Source: Deltaproteobacteria bacterium (lineage in GTDB: Bacteria > Myxococcota_A > Polyangia > Polyangiales > Polyangiaceae). Taken from it: DNA of 35,966 nt. The stretch's first letter is position 1. Every line of letters starts with the position of its first letter. Made by a program: the position numbers and the translations under genes. Below are positions 17,967 through 27,316 of this stretch, piece after piece. The notes beneath the pieces were generated by a model that had not been told where the DNA came from, made no database searches, and saw nothing but the letters and a program-made list of their open reading frames with translations. Where the stretch lies: the NCBI GenBank assembly GCA_003235365.1, contig QJWJ01000470.1:1-35966 (forward strand). The letters are read 5' to 3'.

Positions 17967-20900
17967 ATGGCGAAAGACAGCAAGTTTGGAACGTTCGGGG
18001 GCGTATACACGCCCTCACTGCTGACAATTCTCGGCGTGATCATGTACCTGCGCTTGCCGTGGGTAGTGGGCAACGCCGGTTTGCAGTTGTCCCTCGGCAT
18101 CATTGCCGTGGCACACGTGATCAGTGTTTGCACGGGGTTGAGCATTTCTAGCATCGCGACGGACAAGAACGTCGGTGCTGGAGGACCCTACTACATCGTT
18201 TCACGCAGCCTCGGTCTACCGATTGGGGGGACGTTGGGGCTCGCGTTGTTCGTCGGGCTCTCGTTCAGCATCAGCCTGTACGTCATCGGTTTCTGCGAAA
18301 GCGTGCTGTCATACTTCAACGTCGAAGCATCGGTCGACAACATCCGCATGGCCGGCAGTGCCACCTTGGTGTTGCTGACGGTGGTCACGTTGATCAGCAC
18401 GGCGTTCGCCATCAAAGCGCAGTACGTCATTTTCGCGCTCATCGCGCTGAGCCTCGGTTCGGTCCTGTTCGGGCCGAGTGCCAGGCTCGAAGAGCCAGTG
18501 ATGGCGGTGGCGGAAGGGGCGCCCACCGTTGGAGAGCTGTTTGGCATCTTCTTTCCTGCTGTCACTGGGTTTACGGCCGGGGTGAACATGTCGGGGGACT
18601 TGCGCAACGCGAAGCAGTCGATCCCTCGCGGCACGATGGCAGCGATCGCGACGGGCTTGGTCGTGTACGTCGGCCTGTCCGTCTACGTCGCGACCTACGT
18701 CCCTCGCGAGCAACTCATCAACAACAAGTCGGTGCTCGTCGACATCGCTGGTGTGGACTGGCTGGTCGTCGGGGGGATATGGGGCGCGACCCTGTCGTCC
18801 GCGCTCGGGAGTATTCTCGGCGCGCCGCGCATCTTGCAGGCACTCAGCTCCGACCGCGTCACGCCTACGTGGTTCGCCAAGGGTTACGGCAAGACGAACG
18901 AGCCTCGCAATGCGTTGCTGCTTGCATTTCTCATCGGCTGGTCGGGGATCCTGATCGCCGAGCTGGACGTGATCGCTGCCATCGTGTCGATGGTGTTCCT
19001 GACCACGTATGCGGTGCTCAACGTCAGCTGTGCACTCGAGAGCTGGGCGAGCCCGGATTTCAGGCCCGACTTCAAGATCCCCAAGACCGTGAGCGTGCTC
19101 GGGGCGGTGACCTGTTTCGTCGTCATGATCCAGCTCGACATCGGTGCCATGGCCGGTGCGATGCTGTTGATGGCTGGGCTCTATGCTTGGCTCAAACGCA
19201 AGCAGCTTCGATTGGATTCGGGCGATGCGTGGGCCGGGTTCTGGGCGTCGCTGGTTCGCTCTGGCTTGTATCGCCTCAGCCAAGAACGGCATCAGGCTCG
19301 CAATTGGCGGCCCAACGTTCTGGCGTTTCGCTCCTCTCGCGAGGGCAGTTCGGCGCTAGTGGCGTTTGGTGAATCGTTGGTGGGGGGCAACGGCCTGCTC
19401 ACCGACTTCTGCCTGCGCCCGCCCGGGTTTCGACCAGTGAACGAACCTACGGCAGAGCGCCGCCCTGCGGCGAAGGTCGTCGGGGTGTTCCGTCGCGACC
19501 TGCCCGCCGAAGACACGTTCAAAGCCATCGAGGATGCCTGCCGCTACCACGGCTTCGCCGGGCTCCAGCCGAATACGGTCCTACTCGACTGGCGGGAGTA
19601 TCGCGGCCATCCCGAACGGCTCAGTCGCGTCGTGGACGTGTTGACCGAGCTCGACTACAACCAGCTCGTTTTCTGTCCGGCTCAGAGCGACGAGCCCAAA
19701 GCGGCACGAGTCGACGTGTGGTGGAAGGACGGCGCGGGTAACCTCAGTTTCTCACTGGCGCTCATTCGCTTCATCACCACGGCGAGTGCCTTTCGAGATG
19801 CGAAGATCCGCTTTCTGTTCGTGTCCGACGATGGCGCGACCAACGACATTCTGCGGTCCAGAGCTCGACGGGTGATCAAGGAAGCGCGGGTCAGCGCCGA
19901 GATCGTGGTCGTCAACAATGGGCGGCAGCCGTTGCCGATCGCCGAGTGGGCACAGCGCCAATCGAGTGACGCGGCGCTGACCGTCGTCGGTCTCGACGGG
20001 AGCGCTGAACACCAGGCCCGGTCGATCGGGCAGTTCGAGGACGTTCTCGACGAATTCGGTGCAGTGTTGCTGATGCGCGGCAGTTCGGGTTTCGAAGACG
20101 TGCTGACTGTTGCGCGCAAAGTGTCGCATTCGCTCGTGCCCGCTGCACCTCAGCAGACGCAACCCATCTCGACCGATCTTGCCGCCGGTGACAACGCGCA
20201 GGTTCAGGCGCGAGTCAGAGACTTGGCGGAGCGCTACGAAACCAGTGTGCTGGCGCTTCACGAGCATGCCATCGCGAGGCTGTATGCCCCTCAGGTAGAG
20301 CTGCTGCGCGCGCTACGGGCTGCAACGGAACGGCGTGCAAACGCGCTGCGCGAACGCTTGGCGGGAGAGAACCCCCGTCGGCAACGCAAGTTGATCAACC
20401 GCGTGCACAACAACTTTCTGCAAGAAGTGCACAAGTTGCTGAGCAACTTCCTGGAGCGCGAGCTTCCCGGCCAGCGCGATGCGCTCGAAGGAAGGGTGGA
20501 AGCCTTCGTCACCGACGAGCAGCTCTGGCCGCGCGAACCCGATCAGTTGATTTGGATTCACGAGCAGCCCGAACGCTTCAAGGCCTCCGTTGACGACCCA
20601 ATCCCGCTGCGCCGCTTCAAGCGGCGACGACGAATCGTGGCAGCGCTGAAGCGTTCTCGGCCCAGCTACCCGGTACCGACGGGGGTACTCGAGAGCTTCG
20701 CTGCCGATGCGCTCCTGCGGCGTGTGCTGGTCGACGCTGTGCAGCGAGTTACCTCTGACTGCCATCAGCTTGCTGTGCACATCGGCAAGCGGATGAACGA
20801 ACCAGACTTGGTACTGAGCCTGCTCAGAGGAGTCGACGAAGGGCAAGACGTCGGGGAGATGATCGAGGCTCATCGGGTTCGCACGCTGGAGTACTTCGAC

Positions 20901-23102
20901 GAGCTGATTGCCGACGAGAAGAAGCGAGCGGAGCGTAGTCGCAGGCGTTTGGTCGAGCAGACGCGCGGTGTGCTCCAAGAGTACGCGAGTCACATGCAAC
21001 GCCTGGACATCCGTCGTGACCGCAAGCGCTTTCGGATTCGTGACAAAGACCGTCGTGCGCTCGAGGCCGAGCTCGTCGACATGGCCGGGCCATGGCACGA
21101 CAATCAAAAAGCTCTGGTCGACCGGGCCTTGCTGGGACTCGAGTTGTCGGCCGTGCACCATCGGATTACGGCCATCGTCAGTCGTGAACGAGAGGAACTC
21201 GGTACGGCGTTCCGGTCCGGAGTCATGCGTGACATCGACGCCCTGTTGAAGGCGCTCCGAGCCTTCGAGGCTGAGCTCGAAACGGGCAAGGCCACCCCCG
21301 ACCTCGCTCGCGCGATGGGGTTCGAGCACAAGCCGGACTTCGACCCCAGCCCAATCGTCGAACGACTAGTGCGAGAAACGGAACACGCGGTCTTCGAACT
21401 GCCCGAGTCGGTAAGCACGCTCGACAACGAGTCGATCGAACGGCTGGAAGAGCGCGGCAGTCGAGTCACGGAAGTCGAGCGCGTCGACCTTCCCGTGAGA
21501 ACCCTGGTTCAGTTTGCGGTCGAATCGGAACTGCTCGGCATCCTCACGGAACGGTTGCAGCGGCTGCCGCAGGTCGAACAGCGAGCGTCTGCGGTGGGGC
21601 ATGACGTTGCTCGCTTGTTGGATTTTCACGTCACTGAGTACGAGTCTGAAGATCACAAAGGCTCTGAGGAGTTCGCTCAGCACATGTTGCCAGCTGTGGA
21701 GAACGGTATCGAGCGACTCGACGCGGAGCGCGCCAAGTTGACGACCGCCGTCGACGAAGTGTTGGCGATCCTCGACGAGAGGCTGGACGCGGTGTTGCTC
21801 AAGACGGGCGTGTACGAGTTGGCCGGATCCTCCGACAAGCTGGACGTCAATCTTCGACGCGAACGAGGGAGGCGCGCTGTCACCGGCGCGCGCGGAGCGC
21901 TGCACCGGGTGGTGGCAGCGGCTCGTCGCGCGTCGGTCATGGGGTTGTACCGTCTGAGTGCCGGCCTGCTGCTCGCCAAGCGGTTGCGGCAGGGGGCCGC
22001 TTCACATCGACACGTCGTCGAGCGGGTCATTGCCGATACCGCTGCTCACACGCCCAACCCCGACGCGCTCGACAAGCTTCCCTACTACTACCGTCAGCTG
22101 TTTCTCGGCAACGCCACGCTGAACGAGAACTTCTGGGTTCACCGTGACCACGAGGTGGAACTCGCCAAGAAAGCCATCGACAACTTCAAGCGTGGGGTCG
22201 CTGGTTGCCTGGTGATCGAGGGCGACCGAGGTTCTGGCAAGAGTGCGCTTTGGCAGCACGTCACGTCGCGGTATCTCGAACGCAGCACGGTCGTACGTGT
22301 CCACCCGGTTGCTGGCGGCACCAAAGAAGTTCGAGCATTCGAGCGAGCGCTCTCCGACTCCATGGGCAAACCCGGCACCCCGGTCGAGCTCATCCGCTCC
22401 CTCGAACAGGGCGCGGTGGTCATCTTGGACGACTTCGAACTGTGGTGGGAACGTTCGCCGGGGGGCTTCGGCGTCGTCGACGTCGTTCTCGACCTGATCG
22501 ATCGATTCAGTGACCGGTGTTTGTTCGTTCTGTGCATGAGCCGCCCGGCGTATCGATTCATTCGCCGCCTGCGGCCGATCGACGACCGCGCCTTGTCGGT
22601 CATCGAGTGTTCGATGGTGTCCGCCGAGACCCTGAAACAGATCATCAGTCTGCGCCACGAATCGACAGGCGTCAGCTACTTGCTCGGAGAAACGCGACAG
22701 GAGGAGCTTTCGCAATGGGCGGTAGCTCGATTGTTTGCCGCCCACTTCCACTACAGCCGTGGCTTGGTCGGTCCGGCCCTGCAAGCGTGGATCAGTCACA
22801 TCACCGATGCTGGTAAGGAGACCATCGACATTCGCCGGCCGGTGAACGTTTCCGTCGCGAGTTTCGGGGAACTGCCGCTTGCGCAGACCAGTGTGCTGGT
22901 TCAACTGGCCCTTCACAAGCAACTGTCGGAGCAACGGCTGTTGCGTCTCGTCCCCGGGCCGCGCCGTGCCACGCTGCAACTCGTGGCTTCGCTGACTCGG
23001 GTCGGGTTGATTGTCGAGCCACGCGCTCGTGTCTACGAGATCAATCGTTTCGTCCATCACCTGCTGATGGAAGTACTGAAGCAGCGAGGGCTGCTGTCGT
23101 GA
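17967..23102 (+). CDS. SLC12-type cation-chloride cotransporter fused to a helical region and a P-loop ATPase
   Basis: The protein has 1711 residues. Residues 1 to about 420 are a 12-segment transporter of the SLC12 branch of the APC superfamily: GGVYTPSLLTILGVIMYLR, GPYYIVSRSLG, FFPAVTGFTAGVNMSGDL and SALGSILGAPRILQAL align closely with Na-K-Cl cotransporters. The Tyr in SLYVIGF and the Ser pair in TLSSAL match, as I recall them, residues of the K+ and Na+ sites. Residues 446 to about 725 match the cytoplasmic SLC12 C-terminal domain (NWRPNVLAF, WWKDGAGNLSFSLALIRFI, AKIRFLFV). About 740-1370 is charged and mostly helical. A P-loop NTPase follows: Walker A GDRGSGKS (1419-1426), Walker B VVILDDFELWW (Asp1488, Asp1489), then a winged-helix-like end. 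The ATPase resembles STAND/AAA proteins. It likely moves K+/Na+/Cl- under ATPase control; that link is inference. The stop overlaps the next gene's start. Confidence 0.92.
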   Translation: MAKDSKFGTFGGVYTPSLLTILGVIMYLRLPWVVGNAGLQLSLGIIAVAHVISVCTGLSISSIATDKNVGAGGPYYIVSRSLGLPIGGTLGLALFVGLSFSISLYVIGFCESVLSYFNVEASVDNIRMAGSATLVLLTVVTLISTAFAIKAQYVIFALIALSLGSVLFGPSARLEEPVMAVAEGAPTVGELFGIFFPAVTGFTAGVNMSGDLRNAKQSIPRGTMAAIATGLVVYVGLSVYVATYVPREQLINNKSVLVDIAGVDWLVVGGIWGATLSSALGSILGAPRILQALSSDRVTPTWFAKGYGKTNEPRNALLLAFLIGWSGILIAELDVIAAIVSMVFLTTYAVLNVSCALESWASPDFRPDFKIPKTVSVLGAVTCFVVMIQLDIGAMAGAMLLMAGLYAWLKRKQLRLDSGDAWAGFWASLVRSGLYRLSQERHQARNWRPNVLAFRSSREGSSALVAFGESLVGGNGLLTDFCLRPPGFRPVNEPTAERRPAAKVVGVFRRDLPAEDTFKAIEDACRYHGFAGLQPNTVLLDWREYRGHPERLSRVVDVLTELDYNQLVFCPAQSDEPKAARVDVWWKDGAGNLSFSLALIRFITTASAFRDAKIRFLFVSDDGATNDILRSRARRVIKEARVSAEIVVVNNGRQPLPIAEWAQRQSSDAALTVVGLDGSAEHQARSIGQFEDVLDEFGAVLLMRGSSGFEDVLTVARKVSHSLVPAAPQQTQPISTDLAAGDNAQVQARVRDLAERYETSVLALHEHAIARLYAPQVELLRALRAATERRANALRERLAGENPRRQRKLINRVHNNFLQEVHKLLSNFLERELPGQRDALEGRVEAFVTDEQLWPREPDQLIWIHEQPERFKASVDDPIPLRRFKRRRRIVAALKRSRPSYPVPTGVLESFAADALLRRVLVDAVQRVTSDCHQLAVHIGKRMNEPDLVLSLLRGVDEGQDVGEMIEAHRVRTLEYFDELIADEKKRAERSRRRLVEQTRGVLQEYASHMQRLDIRRDRKRFRIRDKDRRALEAELVDMAGPWHDNQKALVDRALLGLELSAVHHRITAIVSREREELGTAFRSGVMRDIDALLKALRAFEAELETGKATPDLARAMGFEHKPDFDPSPIVERLVRETEHAVFELPESVSTLDNESIERLEERGSRVTEVERVDLPVRTLVQFAVESELLGILTERLQRLPQVEQRASAVGHDVARLLDFHVTEYESEDHKGSEEFAQHMLPAVENGIERLDAERAKLTTAVDEVLAILDERLDAVLLKTGVYELAGSSDKLDVNLRRERGRRAVTGARGALHRVVAAARRASVMGLYRLSAGLLLAKRLRQGAASHRHVVERVIADTAAHTPNPDALDKLPYYYRQLFLGNATLNENFWVHRDHEVELAKKAIDNFKRGVAGCLVIEGDRGSGKSALWQHVTSRYLERSTVVRVHPVAGGTKEVRAFERALSDSMGKPGTPVELIRSLEQGAVVILDDFELWWERSPGGFGVVDVVLDLIDRFSDRCLFVLCMSRPAYRFIRRLRPIDDRALSVIECSMVSAETLKQIISLRHESTGVSYLLGETRQEELSQWAVARLFAAHFHYSRGLVGPALQAWISHITDAGKETIDIRRPVNVSVASFGELPLAQTSVLVQLALHKQLSEQRLLRLVPGPRRATLQLVASLTRVGLIVEPRARVYEINRFVHHLLMEVLKQRGLLS

Positions 23103-23905
23103 TGACGCGATTCGAATCAGCCAACGAGGCGCTTGCTGCCGAGCACTTGCTCTCCGGCGCGGGGTTCAGTTTCGAGGTGCTCGTCGGCATTCTCGTTCTG
23201 GGGGGCATGGTGCTGATTGCGATGGTCGTCGGGCTGTCGCGGCTCGTGGCGTTGTTGCCGATGCGTCGCGAACGGCGTCAGTTCTTCGAGCGCGGTCTGC
23301 CGGTGTTCGGAGCTCTGCTCGTTCTACCCTACGTGCTTTTCGCGGCGCGGATTGCGCTGCAGAATTCGGGACCGATTTCCGTCGTAGCGACGTTGGGAAT
23401 AGCGACCGCTTCGCTCGCCGCGGGGTGGCCCGCGATTCGTGACGTCGTTGCTGGCGTCCTCATCAAATCGGGTCGCGTTTGTTCCGTCGGTGACCGGATC
23501 GCAGTCAACGGCCTGGAAGGCAGCGTGGTGGAAATGGGGCTGCGGACAATCACGTTGGAGACGAACCTCGGCGACGAGGCTCTGCTGCCGTACGCGGTGT
23601 TGGCGCGTTCGACGATCGTTCGAACACCGGCCGTCGAAGGCATCGCACCTCACGTCTTCCGCCTGCAGACGCCTGCTTCGGCCAGTGTCAGCGATGCGCG
23701 TGCTGCGGTGCTCGAAGCGGCGATGTGCTCACACTGGGCGAGTGTCGTGCGCCAGCCCGAAGTCAAGTCGATCGGCAAGAACGGATACGAGGTGACGGTC
23801 TTCGCGCTCAACCCCGATCACGGCATGGACGTAGAGAACGCGGTGCTTTCCGTTACCGGGTTCTCCCGAGTCGCCGAAACCACTGAACCCCAGCAGGGGA
23901 GCTGA
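23099..23905 (+). CDS. Small MscS-family mechanosensitive channel
   Basis: The GTG at 23099 overlaps the upstream TGA by four bases. An ATG at 23102 overlaps it by one. Either gives 267-268 residues. Three hydrophobic segments are visible: EVLVGILVLGGMVLIAMVVG, GLPVFGALLVLPYVLFAARI, and the pore-type helix ATLGIATASLAAGWPAIRDV with VVAGVLI. They are followed by the beta-domain signature VGDRIAVNGLEGSVVEMGLR and a short alpha/beta C-terminal domain. This matches the MscS core, which opens on membrane tension to release solutes on osmotic downshock. The pore helix is richer in Ala than Gly compared with E. coli MscS. The overlap implies translational coupling with the SLC12-ATPase gene, so channel and transporter are probably made together. 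Confidence 0.88.
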   Translation: MMTRFESANEALAAEHLLSGAGFSFEVLVGILVLGGMVLIAMVVGLSRLVALLPMRRERRQFFERGLPVFGALLVLPYVLFAARIALQNSGPISVVATLGIATASLAAGWPAIRDVVAGVLIKSGRVCSVGDRIAVNGLEGSVVEMGLRTITLETNLGDEALLPYAVLARSTIVRTPAVEGIAPHVFRLQTPASASVSDARAAVLEAAMCSHWASVVRQPEVKSIGKNGYEVTVFALNPDHGMDVENAVLSVTGFSRVAETTEPQQGS

Positions 23906-24622
23906 CCGGGTCCGAGGCTTCTGCTGTTTGGTGTAGGGCGGCGTCGGCCGGGGCACCATGCTGTGACGCTTGCGCCTCGCTTGGCATTTTCCGTGACCGG
24001 TAAACAGGGTCTCCATTGCCCCCCTCCCCGCGGCGATGGCGCACATCGGTACGCTCGACCCGATGTCGACGCCAGCGGTCCATTCTCTCTTGCACGTCCG
24101 TCCTCGCAGCGGAAAACCGATTGTGTTTCCTGATATTCAGTGTCGAACGGTCGTTTCGGAGGTGGGGTTTCGCCGAGTATCTGCACGCGTGTTTCAGTGT
24201 CGTATGCGACGCGTCGAGGGGCGGCGATTGGGTCGCGAAACGTTTGGATCTCGCGGTGTTCGACCCTCGAGGTGGAGATGGGGTTGGTACGGCGACAACC
24301 GAACCACGAACAACAGCGAACTGCGTGCCTTTCGGTCAAGCGAATGGAAGCACCGCATCGAAACGCCTGTAGTGGTGGTGAGTTTTCGGTGCAAGCCGAA
24401 GACGTAGCTGCGATTGGGGAGCGCTGCAGGAGAACTGGAAGGGGCTCGACAGGAAATGCAAGTCTTGCCATCCGTCTTGAATTCGCGGAATATGGAATTG
24501 CCGTAGCTCGTGTACGGCGTGTGCCAACGACATCGGGGAGTAGATGGGTCAGCACATCATTGCACTTCAAGTGCAAGGTCACGACGGTCGAGAGCAATCC
24601 AATCGTCTTGGGGAACGGCATC
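23906..24622. other. Long non-coding upstream region of the cysteine-repeat lipoprotein gene
   Basis: These 717 bases are less GC-rich than the flanks. They hold a direct repeat TTCAGTGTCG (24137-24146 and 24193-24202) and a 17-base palindrome (24560-24576). The frame of the downstream gene stays open from 24140, but its translation has no signal and no repeat similarity, so it was not used. A minus-strand frame at 23818-24660 also lacks protein-like character. No RNA gene was recognised. Confidence 0.5.
24560..24576. promoter_or_regulatory. Perfect 17-base palindrome, candidate operator
   Basis: TTGCACTTCAAGTGCAA has two perfect 8-base arms around a single central base, ending 46 bases before the ATG at 24623. 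With a one-base centre it cannot form an RNA hairpin of that full stem, so a dimeric DNA-binding protein is the natural reading. It is the strongest short dyad in the 717-base upstream region. Confidence 0.5.
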
Positions 24623-26293
24623 ATGCAGTCCGCATCATTCGAAGTCCCGACTGGCAACAAAACCTACAACTTACTGTTGCTCGGCGTGATCATTTCGGCG
24701 TGCTCGACTGAGCTCGACCTCAGTGCTGGCTTGGGTCAGCGTACCGACGAAACCCAAGGGAAATCTTCCGGGATGACGGCAGACGTCACTCCCCCCGACA
24801 CAGATGCTTTCCAGGCGGCGAACCGAGATGGGGGTGGGGGGGACGACGGTATCGTGGGCGACGCGTCCGACTGTCCCGAAGGCACGTTTGCCGAGTTCAC
24901 TTCCGACTCGGTCGTGAGGTGCCGGCCTTGCCCCGACGGGTCGTTCAGTCCAGAACCGGGGTCGAGCGCTTGTATCGCGCACCGTGAATGTCCGGCGGGA
25001 GCGTTCGTGGCGCTCGACGGAAGCGCGTCGCGCGACGTCGTGTGTGCGCCGTGTACGCCAGGTTCGTTTTCAGTGAACGCCAACGCATCCGCGTGTCAAA
25101 AGTGGCAAGACTGCAAACCAGGGCAGTACGTTTCCGTGACGGGATCCAATACGGAAGACCGTGAGTGCCTGCCTTGTGCGGAAGGCAAGACCAGCACGAC
25201 ATTCAATGCCGGTGCCTGCACGGGAATGGGAGAATGTGGCGCGGGGACGGTGATCGGACCAGATGTCGAGCGGGATTCGGGCCCATCCGAGCAATGCGTG
25301 CCGTGCTCGAGTGGGAGCTACTGCGCAGGCGCGAACGCTCCCGACGTGTCTTGCACCGATGGCACTTGGGACGACGATGCCGATCCGGCTACCCCGTGCA
25401 TCACGAAGACCGAATGCGTCGCAGGGCAGTACGTCGTGGACGAGGGCTCTTCGAGAATCGACCGCAGCTGCGGGACATGTGAGGCGACCAGCTACAGCGA
25501 TCGACCCAACGCTGACAAGTGCATTCCGTGGCTTCAATGCGAAGCTGGACAGTTCGTCGAGACCTCTGGAACCGCCTCGTCCGATCGGGAGTGCGAGAGC
25601 TGTCCCTGGGGCACGTTCTCCTCAGAACCCAACCTGCCAGGCTGTCGACCGTGGACGACGTGCTTCGCACCGTGGTGGTACGAAGAGATGGCGCCGTCCG
25701 AGTCTCAGGACAGGCGATGCTCCGAGTGTGTCGCGCCTCAGCAATCGCTGACCGACAATTCTGCAGAATGCTTCGAAACGGCGTACGTCATGGAGGATGG
25801 AATGGTGTCGATCGAAGCGGAGAACTTTCACTCCCGATCATCACAGACCGCAAGCGACGCCTGGGAAGCGGTCGACGTGGAGGGGATCTCCCAGTCTCGC
25901 TGCGTCGAGATCGGTCCCGAAGATGGCGACCACTGGACGACGAACGTGGAGACCACCGCGCCGTACGTCGACTACTTGGTTCAATTCCCGAGCGCGGGAA
26001 GTTACTTCATCTACGTTCGCGCCGATCCGGGGATGACTGGTCGCTCATCGGACTCGTGCTTCGTTGCTGTCGACCGTGCAGTGAACCCGACAGAGTTGAC
26101 CTTCGGCGTGACTCGCGGTGTGTGGAGGTGGACCGAGCAGGTCTTGACGGTGGACGTCGATGGAGTCCACACAATCAGCATCTATGCCAGGGAGGATGGC
26201 TTGCGAGTCGACAAGCTGGTCGTGTCGTCCTCGCAGCTGACTCTGATGGGTAACGGCCCGCCCCAAAGCAACCGCGTCAAGAATACCGAATGA
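24623..26293 (+). CDS. Lipoprotein with TNFR/ephrin-receptor-like cysteine repeats and C-terminal CBM-like domain
   Basis: The start at 24623 gives 556 residues, with a hydrophobic core NLLLLGVIISAC and lipobox ISAC (Cys27). GGGGAA lies upstream. An Asp/Gly-rich spacer (to about residue 85) leads to some eight cysteine modules up to about residue 395. They alternate CPEGTF/CPDGSFSPEPGSSAC and CKPGQYVSVTGSNTEDREC patterns, as in TNFR and GCC2/GCC3 ephrin-receptor-like repeats, and probably fold as disulfide ladders. The final ~150 residues (VSIEAENFHSR, DYLVQFPSAGSYFIYVRAD, GVHTISIYAREDGLRVDKLVV) resemble a CBM6/35-type carbohydrate-binding beta-sandwich. It is likely an outer-surface adhesion or recognition protein. 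The ligand is unknown. Confidence 0.85.
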   Translation: MQSASFEVPTGNKTYNLLLLGVIISACSTELDLSAGLGQRTDETQGKSSGMTADVTPPDTDAFQAANRDGGGGDDGIVGDASDCPEGTFAEFTSDSVVRCRPCPDGSFSPEPGSSACIAHRECPAGAFVALDGSASRDVVCAPCTPGSFSVNANASACQKWQDCKPGQYVSVTGSNTEDRECLPCAEGKTSTTFNAGACTGMGECGAGTVIGPDVERDSGPSEQCVPCSSGSYCAGANAPDVSCTDGTWDDDADPATPCITKTECVAGQYVVDEGSSRIDRSCGTCEATSYSDRPNADKCIPWLQCEAGQFVETSGTASSDRECESCPWGTFSSEPNLPGCRPWTTCFAPWWYEEMAPSESQDRRCSECVAPQQSLTDNSAECFETAYVMEDGMVSIEAENFHSRSSQTASDAWEAVDVEGISQSRCVEIGPEDGDHWTTNVETTAPYVDYLVQFPSAGSYFIYVRADPGMTGRSSDSCFVAVDRAVNPTELTFGVTRGVWRWTEQVLTVDVDGVHTISIYAREDGLRVDKLVVSSSQLTLMGNGPPQSNRVKNTE

Positions 26294-26310
26294 TGTCGGC
26301 TCCGATGCCG

Positions 26311-26337
26311 GCGGGGGGGTGACCCCGCGCCCCCCGC
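26311..26337. terminator. Candidate bidirectional terminator between convergent genes
   Basis: GCGGGGGG (26311-26318) pairs with CCCCCCGC (26330-26337) around an 11-base loop, midway between the stops at 26293 (+) and 26356 (-). There is no T-tract, so it is an unusual terminator, but position and stem strength fit. Confidence 0.45.
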
Positions 26338-26355
26338 TCCATGGCTTCGGCGGAA

Positions 26356-27213
26356 CTACTGCTTGCGAGCCGTCACGAGTTGCATGCCGTTGTTGGCCGC
26401 TTCAATCATCCGCACGCGAAGGTTCGTGCTCCCGCTCGTCGTGCCCTGGTGAATGATGTAGTCGACGTTGTTGACGGTGATGTCCGTCGTCTTCTGGGTA
26501 ACCCAGTACCAGCTCCACCCGACTCGGACCAACTTGTCGAACGCGACCATGCGCGGTACGGACGCGGCGAAGTTACACGCGCCTGCCGCCATGAACTTGC
26601 CTGATACGGCCGCGGTGGAGGCAGTGAGCGTGCTTCCTGCAGTGGTCGGCTCCGCAGTATTGACGATCGGTGTCGTGCCGCCGAATGCCCCTCCCCAAAC
26701 TCCGAGAAAGTACACACGACAGTCGTCGAGGTCTTGCGCGTTCTTCTCGACGACCCGCGAAGTGTGTGACGGCAACACGGACGTATCGGACCGCCCCTGC
26801 TGCAGGGCAGCCGTGGGGTGCGATGCGATGAGTGTCGGGTGAGGTTCGTCATCGGGTTGCAAGGCGTTGAAGATCTCCAGGAACGTAGGTCGTTCGCCGG
26901 TCGTCGTCGTGACACTGATGCGTGGCGCCGACTTTGCTGCGCTCACGTGCAACAATACGTCGTCTGCGTTGGCTAGAAACGCGTACTTCGTCCCCTCGAC
27001 CTCGAACTCGTGCAACGTCTCGATGTGCGCGTCGACCGTATCGGCTTCATCGCCACTGCGAGCCAGCGTGGGAGCGTCCGATTCCTGCTGGGCCCCGATC
27101 GAGTCGTCGTAGTCGGCATGGGCGAGCGCTTCGTCGTCCCAAGACTCGGCTCCTCCACAGGCGGTAGCGAAAGCCAATGCACACAGCGTGCTGATGGTTG
27201 TCGTCTTCTTCAT
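26356..27213 (-). CDS. Lipoprotein of unknown function
   Basis: The start at 27213 gives MKKTTTISTLCALAFATAC, a short type II signal peptide with Cys19. AAGGGG lies about ten bases upstream. The longer frame to 27471 lacks a signal and was rejected. The mature protein (285 residues in the precursor) begins with an acidic, low-complexity stretch (GGAESWDDEALAHADYDD). It has beta-rich segments (EFEVEGTKYAFLANADDVLLHV, PRISVTTTTGERPTFLEIFNAL) and a C-terminal domain (DDCRVYFLGVWGGAFGG, MVAFDKLVRVGWSWYWVTQKTTDITVNNVDY, NLRVRMIEAANNGMQLV). No family is recognised; short paralogous lipoproteins of this style are common in myxobacteria. It is convergent with the cysteine-repeat lipoprotein gene. Confidence 0.82.
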   Translation of the reverse strand: MKKTTTISTLCALAFATACGGAESWDDEALAHADYDDSIGAQQESDAPTLARSGDEADTVDAHIETLHEFEVEGTKYAFLANADDVLLHVSAAKSAPRISVTTTTGERPTFLEIFNALQPDDEPHPTLIASHPTAALQQGRSDTSVLPSHTSRVVEKNAQDLDDCRVYFLGVWGGAFGGTTPIVNTAEPTTAGSTLTASTAAVSGKFMAAGACNFAASVPRMVAFDKLVRVGWSWYWVTQKTTDITVNNVDYIIHQGTTSGSTNLRVRMIEAANNGMQLVTARKQ

Positions 27214-27316
27214 TGTCTTGTTGCCCCTTGTCGTGGATGTAGGTTGCTCGTGCCGCCACCCCGAGAGCGCTTGCCGAGCGAGTTGTGGCACTGAGTTCAG
27301 TGTCGACAACGGCCGG

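Noticed and set aside
23818..24660. Minus-strand open frame (280 codons) upstream of the cysteine-repeat lipoprotein
   Set aside because: No hydrophobic pattern, motif or ribosome site; it crosses the MscS gene end and a palindrome, so it is not supported.
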